NCBI GenBank assembly: GCA_964387425.1
Contig: CAYLXP010000150.1
Coordinates: 1 to 12,675, forward strand
Reading direction: 5' to 3'
Source: CAYLXP01 sp964387425
GTDB lineage: Bacteria; Verrucomicrobiota; Kiritimatiellia; UBA8416
Length of the DNA stretch: 12,675 nucleotides
Within the stretch, counting starts at the first letter, position 1; each line of letters opens with the position of its first letter. This document shows, one piece after another, positions 7,694 through 12,675 of this stretch. Under the pieces are notes generated by a model that made no database searches, had not been told where the DNA came from, and worked only from the letters and a program-made list of their open reading frames with translations. The position numbers and the translations under genes were made by a program.

Positions 7694-8629
7694 CTATTCC
7701 TTGGCTTTTGACGCCTTGTTCTTTGCCTTAAGCTCTTTCTTAAGCATCTCCACTTCCTTGCGGAGATCTTTAACTTCCTTCTGGAGCTTGGCATTCCCGG
7801 GGAAAAGGGAGTTCATGAAGCTGGTGTCGAGGGGCGCGACCTTTTTGGGTGTGACGTCCAGCTTCTGCTTCTTGCCGCCGCGCATCAGGTTGAGAGAAAC
7901 GGCATTTCCATCCTTTGCGGCAGCGGTTACGGCGGTGCGCAGGTCGATTACGTTCTTCACCGGCTTGCCGTTGGCGGCGAGGATGATGTCATGGACCTTG
8001 ACGCCCGCTTCCGCTGCGGGTGAGTTCGGTTGAACGGACATGACGGTCAGACCGGCGTTCTTGCCGAGTCCGAGTTGTGCCCGAACAGCCGGAGCGACGG
8101 GCATTGCCGTGACGCCGATGTGGTGGCGCATGCCAGAGCCGCCGAGGGAATCGCTCGAGTGTGAGCGAGTGATTACTTTGCCGTCCGGCCCCACGATGGT
8201 CACGGACGTGCACGCGCTGCCGGAGACTCCACCCAGGAGTCCTTCGATGTCCGAGCCTTCCTTGAGCTTCCCGTCAGCGCCGAGCGTGAAACACTTGGCA
8301 CTGATCTGAGGGGTTCCGGCACCCCCGCACCCGGCCTGCGACATCACTTCGGTGATCATCTGGCCGATATCCGCGCCCTCGACCAGTTTTCCGTCAGGTC
8401 CAAGGACAAAGGACTTGGTTGAAACGCTGACGTCTCCGGCATCGGCATCTCCGAACTGCACGAGTACTTGGGCCATTGCCTGTTCGATCTGCTTGGTGAG
8501 ATCTGCAGGAAGTCCCTCGGGCAACGCAACCTTACCTTTTGCGCAGTTGTCGGCGTGTGAAAACGGCGCGGCTACAAGGGTGGATGCCAGCAGGGCCAGC
8601 AGGGCGTAGTGTCTCTTGTACTCTCTCAT
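7694..8629 (-). CDS. Secreted PDZ-domain protein with C-terminal coiled coil
   Basis: A 311-residue protein with a signal peptide (residues 1-26, ending FSHADN) and AAGGAG about 8 bases before the ATG at 8629. The N-terminal half holds a repeated pattern: 'SFVLGPDGKLVEGADIGQMI' (73-92), 'CFTLGADGKLKEGSDIEGLL' (113-132) and a shorter 'VTIVGPDGKVI' (143-153). Cysteines are at 29, 101, 113 and 140. A PDZ domain spans about 171-264 ('GLTVMSVQPNSPAAEAGVKVHDIILAANG', residues 193-221). No protease domain or Ser/His/Asp triad is evident, so it is not a DegP-type protease. Residues 280-310 are a Lys/Glu heptad coiled coil. It begins 48 bases after the anti-sigma gene and is the last gene before the terminator. 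I infer that it is a target or sensor of the sigma system; its exact role is unknown. Confidence 0.85.
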   Translation of the reverse strand: MREYKRHYALLALLASTLVAAPFSHADNCAKGKVALPEGLPADLTKQIEQAMAQVLVQFGDADAGDVSVSTKSFVLGPDGKLVEGADIGQMITEVMSQAGCGGAGTPQISAKCFTLGADGKLKEGSDIEGLLGGVSGSACTSVTIVGPDGKVITRSHSSDSLGGSGMRHHIGVTAMPVAPAVRAQLGLGKNAGLTVMSVQPNSPAAEAGVKVHDIILAANGKPVKNVIDLRTAVTAAAKDGNAVSLNLMRGGKKQKLDVTPKKVAPLDTSFMNSLFPGNAKLQKEVKDLRKEVEMLKKELKAKNKASKAKE

Positions 8630-8677
8630 TGGTCTCTCTCCTTCTGTTACGGTTCTGTTTTCGGATGTGGTCTAACG

Positions 8678-9202
8678 TTAGAGTGTTTCATGCATGGCCA
8701 AGTGGCTAACCGGAACGATGATGCTATCGCCCGATGGGAGCTCGGCGGTCACCAGGTCAGTTTGGAGCCGGGCGTCATACCCGAACTCGGCCGCGCGGCG
8801 CAGGATTTCGCTATCGATTCTTTGCGGATAGGTGGCGGCGTACTGGTGTGCCGCCGGCTCGCGGACCGCAATGGTATCCGGTGATTGTGTCGGCGGCATG
8901 ATCTGGCTCCCTGCCAGGAACGCAAGGACAATGGCCGCTGCAACGCCGAGGGCCTTTAGTAGCGGTCGCGATGGACGTTGCTCAGCCTGCGGGAAGGGTA
9001 TGACGGTTTCCTGGTCAATCCCCCGCAGGGCTTCACGCATCATCTTGTCCTCGACAAGCGCCAATGCCAGCGTGCGCCACTCGGCGGGAGCGTTCTCATC
9101 GAGTTCGAGAAAGAGAGCAACTTGCTCGTCTTCGGGCAGTTCACCATCAGCGAGCCGCTGAATGGCCTGTAGAAATGACGGTGTCTGTGTTTCTGGATTC
9201 AT
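8678..9202 (-). CDS. Candidate membrane-anchored anti-sigma factor
   Basis: A 174-residue protein. ATG at 9202 is preferred over an in-frame ATG at 9259 because it overlaps the sigma factor stop as TGATG and has GGGAG 7 bases upstream, which indicates translational coupling. The N-terminal part ('LQAIQRLADGELPEDEQVALFLELDE', written here as residues 11-36 in short) resembles the helical N-terminus of anti-sigma factors. A single transmembrane helix lies at about 81-100. The remaining ~70 residues would be outside the membrane. No zinc-binding HxxxCxxC signature of the ZAS family is present; the protein has no cysteine. I assign function from position and topology, not from a recognised family, so a structural or unrelated membrane protein remains possible. 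Confidence 0.75.
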   Translation of the reverse strand: MNPETQTPSFLQAIQRLADGELPEDEQVALFLELDENAPAEWRTLALALVEDKMMREALRGIDQETVIPFPQAEQRPSRPLLKALGVAAAIVLAFLAGSQIMPPTQSPDTIAVREPAAHQYAATYPQRIDSEILRRAAEFGYDARLQTDLVTAELPSGDSIIVPVSHLAMHETL

Positions 9203-9735
9203 CACAATACTCCCATCTGTGTTTTGCGGAGTGCCTTGCGGAGGCGCTTGCGAGCGCATAGCAGGCGGTACTCTACGGTCTTGACCGTCACGCCGAGGCG
9301 GTTGGCCATCTGTTGATAGGTTAGGTCGTCGACATACTTCATTCGGACAAGTTTGGCGTCCTCTGCATCGAGCTCCGAGAGTCCGGCGCGAACACGTGAC
9401 TGACGTTCATGCGCAACAACCCACTCGTAGGGCGAGCGTTCCGGGTTCTCCGGCTCTGGAAGACTGCTGATTGCTTCTCGCAGCCGACTGGTGCGCTGCT
9501 TGCGCCGCCAGAAGTCGCGGACCTTGAAGATGGCGACGCCGCGCAGCCAGCCTGGAGCCCGTTCCTCATCGGTGGGCCTGGATTTGCCTGTCAGCGCAAC
9601 GACGGCGACTTCCTGCATCACGTCGTCGACTGCATCCTGCCCCCCAAGCCGGCTGGCGACCAATCGTCGCAATCCCGGCTCTTCAGCACGGAAGGTTTCT
9701 TCCCAGTCTACTTGACTCTTTGTTTCCGCAATCAT
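9202..9735 (-). CDS. RNA polymerase ECF-type sigma factor
   Basis: A 177-residue two-domain sigma factor. Region 2 covers about 14-82, with 'AVDDVMQEVAVVAL' (35-48) in the 2.1-2.2 position and 'GWLRGVAIFKVRDFWRRKQR' (62-81) in the 2.3-2.4 position. Region 4 covers about 117-172 and contains the helix-turn-helix 'LTYQQMANRLGVTVKTVEYR' (138-157). No extra C-terminal domain is present. GAGG lies just upstream of the ATG at 9735. The stop shares a base with the anti-sigma start (TGATG). First-gene position in an operon with a membrane partner suggests autoregulation, but I could not recognise a convincing ECF promoter in the 63-base gap before it. Confidence 0.93.
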   Translation of the reverse strand: MIAETKSQVDWEETFRAEEPGLRRLVASRLGGQDAVDDVMQEVAVVALTGKSRPTDEERAPGWLRGVAIFKVRDFWRRKQRTSRLREAISSLPEPENPERSPYEWVVAHERQSRVRAGLSELDAEDAKLVRMKYVDDLTYQQMANRLGVTVKTVEYRLLCARKRLRKALRKTQMGVL

Positions 9736-9798
9736 TGTCCCTCACCCATGTTATCGTCACCAGTGAGGTATGTCCCTGAGAATTTCTGAGAGAAACTG

Positions 9799-11346
9799 TT
9801 AATTCCTCTTGGTCTTCTTTGCCTTTTTCTTTCTCGAATGACTGATCTGCGGTCTGGGCACGCTCTCTGATGGGCCGCGCATTACGTAGGGTTCCCATTG
9901 GGCGCGGGCTTTCTCCCACTCCTCGAGTGTGCGGGTTGGGTACCATGCGGGCCAACCGTAGGTGTTGAAGTCGTAGTTCTCGCCGTTGGCCTCGACCCAT
10001 GAATCCATCTTGGGGGTGGGGCAGCTCTTCGGAAAGATGTTCAGCGCGCGGAAATCCTCGGAGACGCCCTGGTCATCAATGACGTTTTTGCGCCAGTTTT
10101 CCAGCTCGCCCTGCAGTTTTGCTTTGATCTTCGCATAGGCCGGGTCATCTGCGACGTTGCTGATCTCGTGGGGATCGCGTTTCAGGTCAAATAGTTCAAT
10201 CTCAGGCTTGGTTGGGGCGAAGAAGGCGGCCTGGGCGGGTGTGAGCTGCCCCTTCAGGTTCATGACATTCATTTCTGCCAGTACCGGATAAGCACCCTCC
10301 TTGTAACGATTGTACTGGCAGTAGGCGCGCTCGGGCATGAGATTGAGAATCAGCTTGTGGTCCCTTGAGCGAATGGCGCGCATGGAGTCATGCGTCTCGT
10401 CCATCTTGTCGCGTGCAGCGAAGACGTACTTCCGCTTGCGGATATCTTTGCTGAGCAGGCTCTTCCCGTGTAGCGGTACAGGCGGCTCGATGCCGGCGGC
10501 TTCGAAGATCGTGGCGCAGATGTCGATCGACATCACCATGTCGTCATTCACCTGCCCGGGCTTCACTTTGCCAGGCCAGCGCATAATCATTGGAACCCGG
10601 ATGCCGCCGTCATAGAGGAACTGCTTGCCGCGGATGTGGCAGCGGCCGTGGTCACCGATGAAGAAGACGATCGTGTTGTCGGCCAGGCCTTCATCCTCGA
10701 GGCGCTTGAGAATTGCGCCGACTTCGCGGTCTACGAGCTGCATCTGCTCCAACCCGTTGGCCCAGTCGCGACGAACGAAGGGCGTGTCCGGGTAGTAGGG
10801 CGGGATTTCTACATCATCCGTGTCGATGGGCCGCTCCGGATCACGGTTCCAGGAGCGATGTGTGCCGCCAAAGGTGATACGGGCAAAGAATGGCTGGTCG
10901 GGGTTCCGCTCATTCCAGTCCTCGCCCATAAACAACTCGTTGCGTCTGTTGGGGACGAAATTGCAGTCGGTCTTCCAGCTCATCAGCGCCGTGAAATAGC
11001 CGGCCTCCTGGAAGAGGTGCGGGATGGGCTTGATGCCGTGGGGTAGGGGCTGCTTGTTGTGCTCACGGTGCTGGTTGGCACGAATGTAGTTCTGGTGGAA
11101 CCCGGTCATCATGGCCGAGCGCGACGTCGAACAGACCGGTGATGTCGTGAACGCCCGTTCGTAGCGGATGCCTTCCGAGGCGAGCTTGTCCACGTGCGGC
11201 GTGTGTACGCCCTTGGTGCCGTAACAGGAGAGATCCGCCGACCAATCCTCGATGCAGATCCAGAGGATGTTGGGGCGTTCCGGTTTGGCCCAGCCACACA
11301 GGGCAGTGAACAGCATGGTGGCGATTAGCAGTACACGGGGGTTCAT
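9799..11346 (-). CDS. Secreted sulfatase (alkaline phosphatase superfamily)
   Basis: A 515-residue enzyme expected to hydrolyse sulfate esters, probably on glycans. The start at 11346 has AGGAG 7 bases upstream and a signal peptide (residues 1-20). The type I sulfatase core is clear: 'RPNILWICIEDW' (24-35, with D34 as a metal ligand), 'PVCSTSRSAMMTG' (70-82, with C72 as the predicted formylglycine precursor and R76), 'GGTHRSW' (161-167), 'IGDHGR' (230-235) and K241. The usual sulfatase tail 'ELFDLKRDPHEISNV' is at 384-398. The maturation signature reads C-S-T-S-R, with Thr where Pro or Ala is canonical. No sulfatase-maturase gene is in the window. The protein ends in a Lys/Arg-rich tail ('SRKKKAKKTKRN'). 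Confidence 0.93.
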   Translation of the reverse strand: MNPRVLLIATMLFTALCGWAKPERPNILWICIEDWSADLSCYGTKGVHTPHVDKLASEGIRYERAFTTSPVCSTSRSAMMTGFHQNYIRANQHREHNKQPLPHGIKPIPHLFQEAGYFTALMSWKTDCNFVPNRRNELFMGEDWNERNPDQPFFARITFGGTHRSWNRDPERPIDTDDVEIPPYYPDTPFVRRDWANGLEQMQLVDREVGAILKRLEDEGLADNTIVFFIGDHGRCHIRGKQFLYDGGIRVPMIMRWPGKVKPGQVNDDMVMSIDICATIFEAAGIEPPVPLHGKSLLSKDIRKRKYVFAARDKMDETHDSMRAIRSRDHKLILNLMPERAYCQYNRYKEGAYPVLAEMNVMNLKGQLTPAQAAFFAPTKPEIELFDLKRDPHEISNVADDPAYAKIKAKLQGELENWRKNVIDDQGVSEDFRALNIFPKSCPTPKMDSWVEANGENYDFNTYGWPAWYPTRTLEEWEKARAQWEPYVMRGPSESVPRPQISHSRKKKAKKTKRN

Positions 11347-11650
11347 CTTGTATCTCCTGTTGGGTTGCTTTGGTTAAACTCAGAGCTGGATGCGGAAGAC
11401 GCAAGCAGCATCACTCACTAGTACAACACAAAGCCGAAGATCGAAACAGGGGGGTAGTGTGAGATCTATCTCCTCTCCTGCAGGCTGGCGTATTCACCGC
11501 CCTTCGGGCGTTGCTGCCGTCGTTCGGAGACCGACGGCTACCTAAGAAGCGTCAGCTCATCCTGTCGGAGTCTATGGTAGCGTGCGATCTCCGAGCGCAC
11601 GCCGCGGCGTCCGCAGGACGACGAATACCCTTCCTGGAGTTCCACCCCAA
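11347..11650. other. 304-base intergenic region with a repeat pair
   Basis: No gene is visible. The right part (11490-11628) is a pair of inverted hairpin repeats. The left part (11347-11489) should hold the promoter of the sulfatase, but I see only weak -10-like sequences and make no call. The repeats separate the thioredoxin-like gene from the sulfatase and could end transcription of the upstream pair. Confidence 0.7.
11490..11628. repeat. Pair of inverted two-hairpin REP-like units with covarying stems
   Basis: Two 53-base units face opposite ways, separated by 33 bases. Both have the same plan: GGTA head, 7-bp stem, loop N-TCTCCGA-N, closing stem, a short linker, a second hairpin with 5-bp stem and 3-base loop, then GAATAC. 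Unit A runs on the minus strand from 11542 down to 11490, with stems GCCGTCG/CGACGGC and CGCCC/GGGCG. Unit B runs on the plus strand from 11576 to 11628, with stems GCGTGCG/CGCACGC and CGTCC/GGACG. The stems differ between units, but every difference is matched on the opposite arm. The GTAG head plus hairpin is the described signature of REP sequences. The GTAG heads face inward here. Confidence 0.85.
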
Positions 11651-12322
11651 CTACTGTTTCCCAGCCTTGATGTAGCGGCCGATCTTATCGAGGGTGAGTT
11701 CGTGCCCTTTCTGGCCGGGGAAGCCTTCCCAGATAACGGCGCGGAATTCGGGTTCCAGCAGGATGACGTGTGGCCAGCCGAATACGCCAAAACGATGTTC
11801 GTATTCGCCCTGCTCGCCTGCTCTTGCGTTCCACCGATCCTGGTCGGGTCCGTATTCGTCTTCCTCTGTGTCCGGGTCCTCCTCTGGCTCGGGGATATCG
11901 CGTGGCGTATCCAGTGCGAGGTAGTACTCCTTCTTCGGGCCTCTGTACTTGGCCAGCGCTTCTTCCGATTCGCGGCACATTCCGATCACGACGAGGTCAT
12001 CCCGATACTTCTCCTGCGCTTTGTTCAGGGTCGGCGTATAACGCTTGCAGGCTCCGCACCAGGTTCGCCAGAACTCAACCAGGATGAACTTCCCGTCCAT
12101 CTCCGGTTTCTCGCCGAGCCACTTCCCAACCTTGAGTTCCGGCGCGTCACGCCAGATCCACGACTGGGCCCAGAGTCGTTTCGGGGGCGTGAAAGCGGAT
12201 GAGGAAGCGGGAGCCGCCGGCGCAACGGTGCAGGGCGCAGCCGTACATGGGCCATCGTCGTCTTTGGCCACGGCCAGGCATGTTGCGCTCAACAGGAATC
12301 CAATCAACCATACTCTGTTCAT
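11651..12322 (-). CDS. Secreted thioredoxin-like protein (TlpA/ResA-like)
   Basis: A 223-residue protein with AAGGAG 7 bases before the ATG at 12322 and a signal peptide (residues 1-19). After a Cys/Ala/Pro-rich linker (C26 and C31), a thioredoxin fold runs from about 50 to 223. Its active site is W-C-G-A-C (C89 and C92) after strand 'FILVEFW', and the cis-proline is P184 in 'GWPHVILLEP'. A very acidic insert, residues 144-160 ('PEPEEDPDTEEDE' core), sits between the active site and the cis-proline. TlpA/ResA relatives reduce or oxidise periplasmic disulfides; the direction here is unknown. It follows the upstream sulfatase by 23 bases, and its Shine-Dalgarno lies in that gap, so the two genes are probably one operon. 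Confidence 0.88.
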   Translation of the reverse strand: MNRVWLIGFLLSATCLAVAKDDDGPCTAAPCTVAPAAPASSSAFTPPKRLWAQSWIWRDAPELKVGKWLGEKPEMDGKFILVEFWRTWCGACKRYTPTLNKAQEKYRDDLVVIGMCRESEEALAKYRGPKKEYYLALDTPRDIPEPEEDPDTEEDEYGPDQDRWNARAGEQGEYEHRFGVFGWPHVILLEPEFRAVIWEGFPGQKGHELTLDKIGRYIKAGKQ

Positions 12323-12345
12323 CGCTCTTCTCCTTTTGGATTGGG

Positions 12346-12675
12346 CTATTTCCGTTTCTTCGTAGCAAGATACTCATTCGAGATCTTGATTGCACGAGCG
12401 CGGTCTTCGGCGTCGTAGTCCCAGAAGTCGTCAATGACCTTGTTGACTGAGAACTTCGGGTCGTCTTCGCCCAGCTCCGCGCGACGGGTCTTCAACTGCT
12501 GCTTCAGGGTCTTGATGACGCCTGCGTACTCCGGGTTGTCGTAGACGTTGTTGTCCTCGCTTGGGTCACGCTTCAGGTCATAGAGTTCCCAGCCCGGCGG
12601 TGTTTCGGGATCCGTTTGCCCCTTCCAGCCCGTGCCGTAGAACATGATGAGCTTGTAACGCTTGGTGCGGATGGC
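12346..12675 (-). CDS. Sulfatase, C-terminal fragment (runs off right edge)
   Basis: 110 codons including the stop are visible; the frame is open to the right edge, so the true start lies outside. The visible part reads 'AIRTKRYKLIMFYGTGWKG' then 'GWELYDLKRDPSEDNNVYDNP', which is the typical C-terminal sulfatase substrate-loop and 'ELYDLxxDPxExxN' signature. The same signature occurs in the complete sulfatase at 9799-11346 (ELFDLKRDPHE). The catalytic half with the C-x-P-x-R motif is not in the window, so subfamily and activity cannot be judged. It ends in a basic tail (ATKKRK), as does the other sulfatase. Confidence 0.85.
   Translation of the reverse strand, partial: AIRTKRYKLIMFYGTGWKGQTDPETPPGWELYDLKRDPSEDNNVYDNPEYAGVIKTLKQQLKTRRAELGEDDPKFSVNKVIDDFWDYDAEDRARAIKISNEYLATKKRK

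Noticed and set aside
6873..8033. Plus-strand open frame of 386 codons spanning DUF1080, the terminator and the PDZ gene
   Set aside because: It crosses two real minus-strand genes and a terminator, and the translation resembles no protein.
8671..8682. 12-base perfect palindrome TCTAACGTTAGA at the end of the candidate anti-sigma gene
   Set aside because: It is short, overlaps the stop codon, has no second copy nearby and no T-run, so an operator or terminator cannot be supported.
1..12675. CRISPR array, tRNA, rRNA, integrase or phage genes
   Set aside because: No regularly spaced direct repeats, no cloverleaf-like sequence and no matching protein were seen on either strand.

Overview
The window looks like chromosomal DNA from a member of the Planctomycetes-Verrucomicrobia-Chlamydiae (PVC) superphylum. 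Verrucomicrobia, Kiritimatiellota, Lentisphaerae and Planctomycetes are all possible, and I cannot choose between them. The basis is the gene content: two sulfatases, a DUF1080 (3-keto-disaccharide hydrolase-type) protein, secreted PQQ-like beta-propellers that open with W-P-x-W-R-G motifs, a GH2 glycosidase, and an ECF sigma factor in a small secreted-protein operon. All nine supported genes lie on the minus strand. Most starts have a good Shine-Dalgarno sequence of the AAGGAG/GGAG type 7-9 bases upstream. Most products carry signal peptides, so the region mainly encodes envelope and periplasmic proteins.

Layout in transcription order (right to left): a sulfatase cut by the right edge (C-terminal part only, 12346-12675); a thioredoxin-like secreted protein 23 bases behind it (11651-12322); a 304-base gap holding a pair of inverted two-hairpin repeats (11490-11628); a complete sulfatase (9799-11346); a three-gene operon of ECF sigma factor, membrane-anchored candidate anti-sigma factor and PDZ/coiled-coil secreted protein (9735 down to 7694), closed by a clear intrinsic terminator (7587-7628); a DUF1080 protein (6825-7487); a 427-base gap filled largely by a compound inverted repeat (6522-6805); then a tight cluster of a PQQ-like propeller (5135-6397), a GH2 glycosidase (2508-5102) and a very large propeller protein with a methyltransferase-like domain in its middle (1-2511, cut by the left edge).

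Functionally, the sulfatases, GH2 enzyme and DUF1080 protein fit breakdown of sulfated or otherwise decorated glycans. The propellers are probably secreted partners of unknown function. The sigma/anti-sigma/PDZ operon is a self-contained candidate envelope-signalling unit.

The least ordinary DNA is non-coding. Three structured repeat elements are present. Two of them consist of facing units whose stems differ by paired compensatory changes while loops or flanks stay constant, as in REP/REPIN-type elements. One of these has apparently landed in the 3' end of the GH2 gene and supplies its C-terminal tail. I see no tRNA, rRNA, CRISPR array, transposase or phage gene.
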